From: Lacisediminihabitans profunda
GTDB taxonomy: Bacteria > Actinomycetota > Actinomycetes > Actinomycetales > Microbacteriaceae
Direction: 5' to 3'
DNA: 64,000 nt
Assembly (NCBI RefSeq): GCF_008040105.1
Contig: NZ_VRMG01000008.1
Span: 372,001-436,000 of the forward strand
Under the pieces are notes generated by a model. That model ran no database searches. It had not been told where the DNA came from and saw only the letters and a list, made by a program, of their open reading frames with translations. The position numbers and the translations under genes were made by a program. Position 1 is the first letter of the stretch, and each line of letters starts with the position of its first letter. Of the stretch, positions 52,652-60,882 are shown piece by piece.

Positions 52652-55335
52652 GGTTCGAGGTGAACGGAGAACCGGTCGACGCCGAACCGCACCCCGGCCA
52701 GGTTCTGCGCAGCCTGCTGCGGGAGCTCGACCACTTCGAGGTGAAGAAGGGCTGCGACTCCGGCGACTGCGGCGCGTGCTCAGTGCTGCTCGACGGCGCG
52801 CCCATCCACTCGTGCATCTACCCCGCGCACCGGCTGGAGGGGGCGGCCGTGACCACGGTCGCCGGACTCGGCACGCCGGAGCACCCGCATCCGCTTCAGG
52901 AGAGCTTCGTCGCGGCCGGCGGATTCCAGTGCGGCTTCTGCACCGCCGGCCTGATCGTGACGGCGTCGACCTTCACCGAGGACGACCGGCACGACCTGCC
53001 CCGCCTGCTCAAGGGCAATCTCTGCCGCTGCACCGGCTACCGGTCCATCGAAGACGCGATCCGCGGAGTCGCCAACACCGAGGCCGCCCCGACGGGCGAT
53101 CTCACCGGACGTTCCGTCGCCCCGCCGGCGGCCCTGCGGGTGGTCACCGGCACCGAGGGCTACACGCTCGACCTCAGGACCACCGGGCTGCTGCACCTCG
53201 CCGTGCTCGGCAGCCCGCACGCGCACGCCAGGATCGTCTACCTCGACACGAGCGCGGCCGAGGCGATGGACGGGGTGCACGCCGTGCTCACCTACCGCGA
53301 CTCGCCGGCCACCCTCTTTTCCACCGGTCGGCACGAGCAGCGCACCGACGACCCGGATGACACCCTCGTGCTCGACCCGGTGCTGCGGTTCCACGGCCAG
53401 CGCGTCGCCGCGGTGGTCGCCGATAGCGTGGCGATCGCCGAGCGCGCCCTCGCCGCCATCCACGTCGGGTACGACCTGCTGCCCGCCGTCTGGGACCCGG
53501 AGGAGGCCCGCTCCCCCGGCGCGCCGCTGCTGCACGCGACGAAGGGGCCGGAGTCCCGCATCGCCGACCCCGCGCGCAACACCGTCGCCGAGTTCCACCG
53601 CGAGACCGGCGACGTCGAGGCGGCGCTCGCCACGGCCGACGCCGTGGTCACCGGCACGTGGCGCACCCAGCGGGTGAACCACGCCGCGCTCGAGACGCAC
53701 GCCACCCGCGGCTGGCTCGATGCCGACGGACGGCTCGTGCTTCGCACCTCCAGCCAGGTTCCGTTCCTCGTGCGCGACGAGCTGTGCCACATCTTCGGCC
53801 TCGACACCGACCGCGTGCGGGTCTTCACCGCCCGGGTCGGCGGCGGCTTCGGCGGCAAGCAGGAGCTGCTCACCGAGGACCTCGTCACCCTGGCCGTGCT
53901 GCGCACCGGCCGCGCGGTGCAATACGAGTTCACCCGGGAGGACGAGTTCCGCACGGCCCCGCCGCGGCATCCGATGCGCGTCACCGTCACCCTCGGGGCC
54001 AGCCGCGACGGCGTGCTCACCGCGATGGCCGTCGACGAGCTCGCGGACACCGGCGCGTACGGCAACCACGGCATCGGGGTGATGTACCACAGCATCCACG
54101 AGTCGACGAGTGTCTACCGCTGCCCCAACAAGCGGGTGGATGCCCAGTCGGTGTACACGAACAACCTGCCGTCCGGCGCCTTCCGCGGCTACGGTCTCGG
54201 GCAGGTGATCTTCGCGGTGGAGTCGGCGATGGACGAGCTGGCGCGCACGCTCGGGATCGACCCGTTCGAGCTTCGACGGCGCAACGTGATCGTGCCGGGC
54301 GACCCGATGATCGTCGCGGACGCCGACGAACGCACGGACCTGCTGATCGGCAGCTACGGCCTCGACCAGTGCCTGGACCTCGCCGAGGCCGCACTGGCGA
54401 GGGGCAACGGGGTGGGCGCGCCAACCGGTGACACCTGGGCCGTCGGCACGGGGATGGGCATCGCGATGATCGCGACCGTCCCGCCCCGCGGCCACTTCGC
54501 AGACACGAGCGTGAGCCTGCTCGACGATGGGCGCTTCGAGGTGAACGTGGGCACCGCCGAGTTCGGCAACGGCACCACGACGGTGCACGCCCAGTTCGTG
54601 GCGACCGCCCTCAACACGACGGTGGACCGCGTGGTGATCCTGCAGTCGGACACGGATGTCGCCCGGTACGATACCGGCGCCTTCGGCTCGGCCGGTGTCG
54701 TCGTGGCCGGCAAGGCGCTGCTCGCGGCCAGCGGCAAGCTGAGGGAGCGCATGCTCGCCCGGGCAGCGTCGCTCGGCTATCTGGGCGGCGTCGTCGAGGG
54801 CGGCGGCGTGCGTGCCGGGGACATTCTCGTTCCGGCAGAGAAGCTGCTCGCGGCCGGCCCGCTCATCGCCGACGGGAGCCACGACGGAACGCCGCGATCG
54901 GTCGCCTTCAACGTGCACGCCTTCCGGGTGGCGGTCGACCGGGCGACCGGCGAGGTGCGAATCCTGCAGTCGATCCAGGCCGCCGACGCGGGAACCGTGC
55001 TCAATCCCGAGCAGTTGCGCGGGCAGATCGAGGGCGGGACGGCCCAGGCGATCGGCACCTCCCTCTACGAGGAGCTGCGGCTCGACAACGAGGGAACCGT
55101 CACGACCGCGGCGTTCCGCAACTATCACGTGCCCCAGTTCGCGGACATCCCGCACACCGAGGTCTACTTCGCGTCCACGCACGACCCGTTCGGGCCGCAC
55201 GGCGCCAAGTCGATGAGTGAGGCCCCGTACAACCCGGTCGCCCCCGCCCTCGCGAACGCCGTGCGCGACGCCCTCGGCATCCGCCCGTTCGAGCTTCCGA
55301 TGTCGCGCGACCGGGTGTGGCGGCTCGGCGAGTAA
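52648..55335 (+). CDS. Fused 2Fe-2S / molybdopterin subunit of xanthine-dehydrogenase-type hydroxylase
   Basis: 895 aa from ATG 52648 (GGAGG upstream). Residues 1-155: plant-type 2Fe-2S (CDSGDCGACSVLLDGAPIHSC) and the second [2Fe-2S] fold (GGFQCGFCTAGLIVT ... GNLCRCTGY). Residues 165-895: molybdopterin domain with LETHATRGWLDADGRL, RVGGGFGGKQELL, SGAFRGYGLGQVIF, a GAKSMSEAPYNPVAPALANAV C-terminus containing the expected catalytic Glu. Two-subunit layout with FAD separate, as in some aldehyde/purine oxidoreductases, instead of three subunits. No Moco-insertion gene (XdhC) is in the window. Confidence 0.9.
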   Translation: MRFEVNGEPVDAEPHPGQVLRSLLRELDHFEVKKGCDSGDCGACSVLLDGAPIHSCIYPAHRLEGAAVTTVAGLGTPEHPHPLQESFVAAGGFQCGFCTAGLIVTASTFTEDDRHDLPRLLKGNLCRCTGYRSIEDAIRGVANTEAAPTGDLTGRSVAPPAALRVVTGTEGYTLDLRTTGLLHLAVLGSPHAHARIVYLDTSAAEAMDGVHAVLTYRDSPATLFSTGRHEQRTDDPDDTLVLDPVLRFHGQRVAAVVADSVAIAERALAAIHVGYDLLPAVWDPEEARSPGAPLLHATKGPESRIADPARNTVAEFHRETGDVEAALATADAVVTGTWRTQRVNHAALETHATRGWLDADGRLVLRTSSQVPFLVRDELCHIFGLDTDRVRVFTARVGGGFGGKQELLTEDLVTLAVLRTGRAVQYEFTREDEFRTAPPRHPMRVTVTLGASRDGVLTAMAVDELADTGAYGNHGIGVMYHSIHESTSVYRCPNKRVDAQSVYTNNLPSGAFRGYGLGQVIFAVESAMDELARTLGIDPFELRRRNVIVPGDPMIVADADERTDLLIGSYGLDQCLDLAEAALARGNGVGAPTGDTWAVGTGMGIAMIATVPPRGHFADTSVSLLDDGRFEVNVGTAEFGNGTTTVHAQFVATALNTTVDRVVILQSDTDVARYDTGAFGSAGVVVAGKALLAASGKLRERMLARAASLGYLGGVVEGGGVRAGDILVPAEKLLAAGPLIADGSHDGTPRSVAFNVHAFRVAVDRATGEVRILQSIQAADAGTVLNPEQLRGQIEGGTAQAIGTSLYEELRLDNEGTVTTAAFRNYHVPQFADIPHTEVYFASTHDPFGPHGAKSMSEAPYNPVAPALANAVRDALGIRPFELPMSRDRVWRLGE

Positions 55336-55373
55336 CCCCCGCCCCGCCGTCGTGCCCGGCCCGCCCCGCCATC

Positions 55374-55431
55374 GTGCCCTTTTGTCGACATTGGGCCCGC
55401 TCGAGCCGGCACAGACACGACAAACGGGCAC
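55374..55431. repeat. Short palindromic intergenic element, copy 2 (inverted)
   Basis: GTGCCCTTTTGTCG (55374-55387) and CGACAAACGGGCAC (55418-55431), one mismatch. Its reverse complement aligns along its full length with the 37193-37252 element, sharing GTGCCCGTTTGTCG, TGTGCCGG and TCGAGCGG. Runs into the hexamer array. Confidence 0.75.
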
Positions 55432-55491
55432 CGGCACGGGTACCGGCACCGGCACCGGCACGGGTACCGGCACGGGTACCGGCACGGGTAC
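55426..55491. repeat. Hexanucleotide tandem array, 11 units
   Basis: Eleven consecutive hexamers of the form (C/G)GG(C/T)AC, mostly alternating CGGCAC and GGGTAC, between the Mo-hydroxylase stop and the amidohydrolase start. Contains no start codon and no sign of being translated in either direction as a real gene. Length is likely to vary between strains. Confidence 0.9.
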
Positions 55492-55568
55492 CGGATGCCC
55501 TCTGGCGGGCGGGCGCGGCGACGCTGGCACGACATCAGCCCGACACATCGGCGTGCTAGGAACTGACC

Positions 55569-56858
55569 ATGCTCACTCTCTCCGGCGCCCTCCGCATCGT
55601 CATCGACGAGACCACCGAGCGCGAGGGCGATCTCGTCGTCGACGACGGGGTCGTCGTGGCGGCGGCGCGCACGGGCGGCGAGACCATCGACGTCTCGGGC
55701 TGCGTGCTCACCCCCGGGCTCGTCAACGCCCACCACCACCTGCTGCAGACCGCCTTCCGCACCCTGCCGGGCACCCGCGGGGTGCCGATGGCCGACTGGC
55801 TGCCGACGATGGCCGCCGCCTACTCCCGGGTGGGAGTGGATGCCGAGCTCGCCCACGCTGCCGCGTCGGTCGGCGTCGCGGAGGGCCTGCTCAACGGCGT
55901 GACGACCGTCGCCGACCACCACCTCACCTGGCCGGCCGGAGCGGACACGGTCGCCATCGCGCGGGCGACGGCGGGGGCGGTGCGCGGCCTCGGCGCCCGG
56001 CTCGCCTTCGTGCGCGGCTCCGCCCGCGACGACCCACAGGAGGCCGCGGCCTCCGCCGAGGCCATCGTCGCGGCGCTGCTGCCCGGCGCTGCCGGTGGGG
56101 TGAGCGCCGACGGGATGCTCCAGCTCGCGGTGGGGCCGGCCGGGGTGCACAGCGACTGCCGCGAGACCTTCGAGCTTTTCGGCGAGTTCGCCGCGCGGCA
56201 CGGGCTGCGCCGTCGCACCCAGGCCAACGAACAGGTGGATGTGGCGATCGCGCTGGAGAGGTACGGCCGCCGCCCGATCGACCTGCTCGAGGAGTGGGGC
56301 TGGCTCGCCCCGGACGTGACGCTCGCCCACCTCTGCGACCTGACCGGCACGGAGATCGCGCGCCTCGCCTCCGCCGGCATCACCGCCACCCACGCCCCGG
56401 GCTGCGACCTGCCGATGGGCTGGGGGATCGCCCCGGTGGCCGCGTTGCGCGCCGCCGGCATCACCGTGGGCCTCGGCACCAGCGGGGGCGGCAGCAACGA
56501 CGCCGGCCACCTGCTCGCGGATGCCCGGCTCGCCATGCAGGTGGCCCCGCTCGTCGGTCCGCCGATCGACGCCCGCTCGGTGCTCGCCATGGCGACGGCC
56601 GGCTCCGCCGCCGGACTCGGCCGGCCGGAGCTCGGGCATCTGCGCGCGGGCGCGGCCGCCGATCTCTGCGTCTGGGACGTGTCGGGAGCCGCGGATGCCG
56701 GGGTGGCCGACCCGGTGGCGGGCCTGCTCTGGGCGAACCCCGGCCGCCGTCCCCGGCACGTGGTCGTGGCGGGGCGGGTCGTCGTGCGCGACTACGAGCT
56801 CGTGCACGAGGACGAGCGGGAGCTCGTCGCCACCCTCCGGGAGCGGATCGACCGCTAG
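55569..56858 (+). CDS. Amidohydrolase, 8-oxoguanine-deaminase-like
   Basis: 429 aa. Metal motif HHHLLQT in TPGLVNAHHHLLQTAFRTLPG near residue 57; further ligands in GPAGVHSD, LAHLCDL and ATHAPGCDLPMGWG, then TSGGGSNDAGHLLADARLAMQVA near 305. Fits the SsnA/8-oxoguanine-deaminase/hydroxydechloroatrazine branch that removes ammonia or amines from heterocycles. ATG 55569 lies 6 nt after AGGAACTG. Follows the Mo-hydroxylase in direction, separated by the palindrome and hexamer array. Confidence 0.85.
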   Translation: MLTLSGALRIVIDETTEREGDLVVDDGVVVAAARTGGETIDVSGCVLTPGLVNAHHHLLQTAFRTLPGTRGVPMADWLPTMAAAYSRVGVDAELAHAAASVGVAEGLLNGVTTVADHHLTWPAGADTVAIARATAGAVRGLGARLAFVRGSARDDPQEAAASAEAIVAALLPGAAGGVSADGMLQLAVGPAGVHSDCRETFELFGEFAARHGLRRRTQANEQVDVAIALERYGRRPIDLLEEWGWLAPDVTLAHLCDLTGTEIARLASAGITATHAPGCDLPMGWGIAPVAALRAAGITVGLGTSGGGSNDAGHLLADARLAMQVAPLVGPPIDARSVLAMATAGSAAGLGRPELGHLRAGAAADLCVWDVSGAADAGVADPVAGLLWANPGRRPRHVVVAGRVVVRDYELVHEDERELVATLRERIDR

Positions 56859-57051
56859 CCGTACTGCCCAGGCAGGTTGGTCGATTGGGCATGACGACTC
56901 GCTTCACTTTGCGGTCGTGGTCGTCGCCCCGGACGCCCTCCGCCGCATGTCGGTCGGGCCCTGTTCAGCAGGACGGGCCCCAGAGGTGTGGGTGCCCGAG
57001 CCGTCCTGCACAACGCGCGTGGCTCCACGAATTCAATCACCGCTAGACGGA

Positions 57052-58002
57052 CTACAGGTCGAGCACGAGCCGCGGTCCGGCCGCGCGGGAGACGCAGATG
57101 TACATCACCGTGTTCTCCGCCTGCTCGTCCGGCGTGAGAATCGAGTCCCGGTGGTCGACCTCGCCCTCCAGCACCACCGTCTCGCAGGTGCCGCAGGTTC
57201 CCTCGCGGCAGCTCGACAGCACGAAGGCGCCCGCCTCCTCCGCGAGATCGAGGATGCTTCGCTCCGGCGGCACCGTCACCGTCACTCCCGTGCCAGCGAG
57301 TTCCACCTCGAACGCCTCGTCGAGCACGGGCGGGCCGAGGGTCTTCGCCTCGAAGCGCTCGACGTGCAGCGGCCTGCCCGCCGCGGCGGTCTCGACCGCG
57401 TCGATGTAGTGGGCCGGACCGCAGCAGTAGACCACGTAGTCCGGATCGAGGTCGGCGAAGAGGGAGTCGAGATCGAGTCGGTCCCCCTCGTCGGAGGCGT
57501 GCACGACCACGCGGCCCTGGTGGGCCGCGCTGAGCTCGTCCACGAGCGCCATCGAGCTGCGGGACCGCCCGGAGTAGTGCAGGGTGAAGTCGACTCCCGC
57601 CGCCGCGGCCGCGTCGACCATCGCCGCGATCGGCGTTATCCCCACTCCGCCGGCCAGGAACAGGGAGCGGGTGCCGGCCGGCGGCGCGAAGGCGAAGTGG
57701 TTGCGGGGGCCGCGCACGCGCAGGGCAGCGCCGACATCCAGCGCGGAGTGCAACCAGGCCGAGCCTCCCCGACCGGTCGGCTCGCGAAGCACGCCGATGC
57801 GCCACGATCCGGCGGGGGCCGGCACCAGCGAGTACTGCCGTTCGCCGATGCCGGGCAGGATCACGTCGATGTGCGCGCCGGGGGTCCAGGCGGGCAGCGC
57901 CGCCCCGTCCGGGGCGCGCAGCTCGAAGATGTCGACGTCGTCCGACGCACGGCTGCGCCCGACCACGACCGTGTCGAGTTCGGTCTCGTGGTGATCCGTC
58001 AC
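57052..58002 (-). CDS. PDR/VanB-type oxygenase reductase
   Basis: 316 aa from GTG 58002, coupled by GTGA to the XRE-cupin gene. FMN domain with RQYSLVPAPAG near residue 54, NAD domain LAGGVGITPIAAMV near 115, and YCCGPAHYIDAVE near 195, then C-terminal plant-type ferredoxin CREGTCGTCETVV ... MYICVSRA. This architecture reduces Rieske oxygenases (phthalate, vanillate). No oxygenase is in the window, so the partner lies outside or the protein serves another acceptor. C-terminal third resembles the 42004 protein. Confidence 0.88.
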   Translation of the reverse strand: MTDHHETELDTVVVGRSRASDDVDIFELRAPDGAALPAWTPGAHIDVILPGIGERQYSLVPAPAGSWRIGVLREPTGRGGSAWLHSALDVGAALRVRGPRNHFAFAPPAGTRSLFLAGGVGITPIAAMVDAAAAAGVDFTLHYSGRSRSSMALVDELSAAHQGRVVVHASDEGDRLDLDSLFADLDPDYVVYCCGPAHYIDAVETAAAGRPLHVERFEAKTLGPPVLDEAFEVELAGTGVTVTVPPERSILDLAEEAGAFVLSSCREGTCGTCETVVLEGEVDHRDSILTPDEQAENTVMYICVSRAAGPRLVLDL

Positions 58003-58598
58003 AGTCGTACCGGCTTCTCTTTCACCACGAAGAGCCGATAGCCGTCGGCGTCGATGGCGCTCCAGCGGTGCGGCGTCCCGCCCACGTAGTAGAGCGAGTC
58101 GCCCTCGCGCAGGGTGGACGTGCCATGCTCCGCGAGGTCGATCACCACGGTGCCTGCCACCACGTGCACGAACTCGTCCTCGGCGTGAACGAAGTACTCG
58201 CCGGCGTCGAGATTGTCGCCCGTGAACTCCATGGGGTGGAACTTGCGCCTGCCGTGCACGAGCAGCCGCCCGGTGCCGCCGCCGTACGGTCCGCGGGTGC
58301 CCTCGTCGGCGCGCACGAGCACGGTCGGGGACTCGGTCGACTCCGCCTCGTCCTCGGCCGCCGCCATGAGCTCGAGCTGGCTCGACCCCAGGGCTCGCGC
58401 GATCTTCTCCAGCGACACCATGCTCGGGCGGGCGCGGCCGCGTTCGAGCTGGCTGAGGAACGGATGCGACAGCTGGGCCAACGCCGCCAGCTGAACGAGC
58501 GTGAGGCCGCGGGCCCGACGGAGGGCGCGGATGCGACCGCCGATTGCCGCGGCCTGCTGGTCGATCGCGGTCTCGAGCGGGGGGTCGAGCGTGCTGAC
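57999..58598 (-). CDS. XRE-family HTH plus cupin regulator, start codon not evident
   Basis: Up to 199 codons are given. The protein has a full XRE HTH (GGRIRALRRARGLTLVQLAAL then AQLSHPFLSQLERGRARPSM) and a C-terminal cupin (ADEGTRGPYGGGTGRLLV, HAEDEFVHVVAGTVVIDLAEHG, SLYYVGGTPHRW). Between the in-frame stop upstream and TTG 58481 there is no ATG, GTG or TTG; TTG 58481 would cut the HTH in half. A perfect AGGAGG (58609-58604) stands 5 nt before a GTC codon at 58598, as if a GTG start had changed to GTC. The coordinate uses that GTC. Cotranscribed with the reductase; divergent from the deaminase operon. Confidence 0.6.
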   Translation of the reverse strand, partial: VSTLDPPLETAIDQQAAAIGGRIRALRRARGLTLVQLAALAQLSHPFLSQLERGRARPSMVSLEKIARALGSSQLELMAAAEDEAESTESPTVLVRADEGTRGPYGGGTGRLLVHGRRKFHPMEFTGDNLDAGEYFVHAEDEFVHVVAGTVVIDLAEHGTSTLREGDSLYYVGGTPHRWSAIDADGYRLFVVKEKPVRL

Positions 58599-58693
58599 GT
58601 TGTCCTCCTGGTCTGCGATTGGGCCGGCCTCCGGCGGGCCCGGAGTCCACTATCGCCGCACCGGCGGGATCGGCGGCGGCCTTCTCCCGGCAA

Positions 58694-58730
58694 TTTACAC
58701 GTCGAAACGGGGCCGTTACACGCCGGAAAC
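58694..58730. promoter_or_regulatory. Candidate GlnR nitrogen-control box
   Basis: TTTAC-n5-GAAAC-n6-GTTAC-n6-GAAAC: four half-sites of the actinobacterial GlnR consensus (gTnAc-n6-GaAAc, twice), of which the right pair (58715-58730) fits exactly. Located between the XRE-cupin gene and the deaminase-ABC operon. Whether this organism has GlnR is not shown here. Confidence 0.5.
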
Positions 58731-58750
58731 GCGCGGTGCCTAGCCTCGAC

Positions 58751-58771
58751 AATGTTGAGGTTATCAACATT
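58751..58771. promoter_or_regulatory. 21-bp perfect dyad, likely XRE-cupin operator
   Basis: AATGTTGA-GGTTA-TCAACATT: perfect 8-bp arms with a 5-nt spacer, between the divergent XRE-cupin and cytosine-deaminase-like genes. An ATGTTGA half-site also occurs at 51809-51815 before the FAD subunit. Confidence 0.6.
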
Positions 58772-58833
58772 CGCGTGTAACCGGCTCAGCGCTGCGGTGG
58801 CTGCACACCCCCTTGGATTTAGGGAGGCCGCCC

Positions 58834-60102
58834 ATGCCCACGCTTCCCCGTCGACTGACCCTGCTGACAAACGCCGCGCTCCCCGACGGCTCGCTGGTCG
58901 ACGTCGAGCTCGACGGCGACACCGTGTGCAGCGTCTTCCCGGCCGGCACCGGTCGACCGGCCACCGCCCATCTGCCGGGTGCCTCCCTCGATCTCGACGG
59001 CTTTCTGCTCCTCACCGCGCCGGCCGAACCGCACGCCCACCTCGACAAGGCGCTGTCCTGGGACCTGATCAACCCGCCCATGGGCGACCTGGGCCTGGCG
59101 ATCGCCTCGTGGAAGGACTACTCCTCCGTGATGACGGTGGAGAGCATCGCCGATCGGGCCAGGGAGGCCGCGCTGCTCATGCTGCGGCAGGGCACGACCG
59201 CGGTGCGCAGCCACGTGGACATGCTCACCGGGGACGACCCGCTGCGCGGCGTGCACGCCCTCTGCCGGGTGCGGGACGAGCTCGCCGGCCTCATGGACAT
59301 CGAGCTCGTCGCCCTCGCCGGCTGGAACACGATGGACTCCACCATCGAGCAGGCGCTCGACCTCGGCGTGGAGCTGGTGGGCGGGGCCCCTCATCTCGCC
59401 CCGGAGCCGCACGACGACCTCGGCCGTCTGCTCGCGATCGCCGAACGCCGAGGCGTCGGCGTCGACATCCACACGGACGAGGGCCTGTCCGGCGAGCCCA
59501 CGATCATCGAATTCGCCAGGATCGTGCGGGACTGGCCGGCCACCCGGCCCGCCTCGGCCGGGCACTGCGTGCGCCTCGGCACTCTCGAACCCGATGTGCT
59601 GCAGGCGGTGATCACCGAGGTGCTCGCGAGCGACATCGGAATCATCTCCCTGCCGATCACGAATCTCTACCTGCAGGGCTGGCAGCACGAGGTGTCCACG
59701 CCGCGCGGCCTCACCGCCCTGCGCGCGCTGCTGGATGCCGGAGTGCGGGTGGGGGCCGGCGCGGACAACGTGCGCGACCCGTTCAACCCGGTGGGGCGCA
59801 GCGACGCTCTCGAGACGGCGTCGCTGCTCGTGACCGCCGGCCACCTCACGCTCGACGAGGCGTACGCCGCGGTGAGCTCCGGGGCGCGCTCGGTGATGTC
59901 TCTCCCCCTCGCCGGCGTCGAGGTAGGGGCCCGGGCGGAGCTGCTCGCCGTGCGCGGCGCCTCCCTCTCGGATGTCGTGGCCAACGCCTCGGCCGACCGT
60001 TTCGTGATCCACGCCGGCAGCCTCGTCGCCCAGAGCCGGGTGACCTACGAGGTGGCCGCGCCCTCCCCCGCTCCGCTAACCAGAAGAGAGGTGATGCTGT
60101 AG
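58834..60102 (+). CDS. Cytosine-deaminase-like amidohydrolase (CodA/AtzC family)
   Basis: 422 aa from ATG 58834 (GGGAGG upstream). Metal and substrate motifs: PAEPHAHLDKALSW near residue 61, RSHVDML near 124, DIHTDEGLSG near 209, AGHCVRLGTL near 240, GAGADNVRDPFNPVGRSD near 305. Known members deaminate cytosine, isopropylammelide or related rings. First gene of the operon with a NMT1/Tau-type ABC importer, so it likely acts on what that importer brings in. The exact ring is not determined. Confidence 0.87.
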   Translation: MPTLPRRLTLLTNAALPDGSLVDVELDGDTVCSVFPAGTGRPATAHLPGASLDLDGFLLLTAPAEPHAHLDKALSWDLINPPMGDLGLAIASWKDYSSVMTVESIADRAREAALLMLRQGTTAVRSHVDMLTGDDPLRGVHALCRVRDELAGLMDIELVALAGWNTMDSTIEQALDLGVELVGGAPHLAPEPHDDLGRLLAIAERRGVGVDIHTDEGLSGEPTIIEFARIVRDWPATRPASAGHCVRLGTLEPDVLQAVITEVLASDIGIISLPITNLYLQGWQHEVSTPRGLTALRALLDAGVRVGAGADNVRDPFNPVGRSDALETASLLVTAGHLTLDEAYAAVSSGARSVMSLPLAGVEVGARAELLAVRGASLSDVVANASADRFVIHAGSLVAQSRVTYEVAAPSPAPLTRREVML

Positions 60103-60882
60103 ATGTCCGCGACAGCTCCCGTGCGGCCCACCGCCGCGTCCCGGTCCGCCGGAACCCTGCTCGACTTCACCAACGTGGAGATGACCTTCCCCAACGGCAC
60201 CGTCGCCCTCCGCGGGGTCGATCTCACCGTGAAGCGGGGCGAATTCGTCACCGTTGTCGGCCCATCGGGCTGCGGCAAGTCGACGCTCCTGCGCATCGCG
60301 TCGGGTCTCGAGGTGTCCTCGGAGGGCAGCGTCGTCGTGGACACCGATCGCATCGGCTACGTCTTCCAGGACGCGACGCTGCTGCCCTGGCGATCCGTCG
60401 CCGACAACGTGGAGCTGCTGGCCGAGCTGAACGGCATGAAGGCGAAGGAGCGCCGGGCGAAGGCGCAGGAGGCCATCGATCTGGTCGGGCTCGGCGGCTT
60501 CGAGAAGAACCTGCCCAAGCAGCTGTCCGGGGGCATGAAGATGCGCACCTCGCTCGCCCGCTCTCTCACCCTCGAACCGGAGCTGTTCCTCTTCGACGAG
60601 CCGTTCGGCGCCCTCGACGAGATCACCCGCGAGCGCCTCAATGACGAGCTGCTCCGGCTCTTCGTGGAGAAGCAGTTCGCCGGTCTCTTCATCACCCACT
60701 CCGTCTCCGAGGCCGTCTACCTGTCGACCAAGGTCGTGGTGATGTCGGGCCGGCCCGGGTCGATCGTGGGCACCTTCGACGTGCCTTTTCCCATGCCGCG
60801 GGATCCGGACATCCGCTTCACCCCGGAGTTCGGAGCCCTCGTCGGCGAAGTCTCGCACGCTCTCCGAGAGGGGCACCGCTGA
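60103..60882 (+). CDS. NitT/TauT-family ABC transporter ATPase
   Basis: 259 aa; ATG directly follows the deaminase stop, with AGAGAGG upstream. Walker A GPSGCGKSTLL near residue 52, Q-loop VFQDATLLPW, signature LSGGMKMR, Walker B LFLFDEPFGALD, H-loop FITHSVSEAVYLS. Family takes up taurine, sulfonates, nitrate, pyrimidine precursors and related compounds. Confidence 0.9.
   Translation: MSATAPVRPTAASRSAGTLLDFTNVEMTFPNGTVALRGVDLTVKRGEFVTVVGPSGCGKSTLLRIASGLEVSSEGSVVVDTDRIGYVFQDATLLPWRSVADNVELLAELNGMKAKERRAKAQEAIDLVGLGGFEKNLPKQLSGGMKMRTSLARSLTLEPELFLFDEPFGALDEITRERLNDELLRLFVEKQFAGLFITHSVSEAVYLSTKVVVMSGRPGSIVGTFDVPFPMPRDPDIRFTPEFGALVGEVSHALREGHR

Noticed and set aside
55426-55491. Hexamer array considered as CRISPR or coding repeat
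   Set aside because: Units are six bases and contiguous with no spacers; no cas genes; no frame with a start codon uses it.
52780-55548. 922-codon leftward frame opposite the Mo-hydroxylase
   Set aside because: The plus strand encodes an intact enzyme with all cofactor motifs; the N-terminus of the antisense frame is only the hexamer repeat.
56956-56980. GGGCCC...GGGCCC motif between convergent amidohydrolase and reductase as terminator
   Set aside because: Two self-complementary hexamers with a poorly paired middle and no T-run; too weak to annotate.
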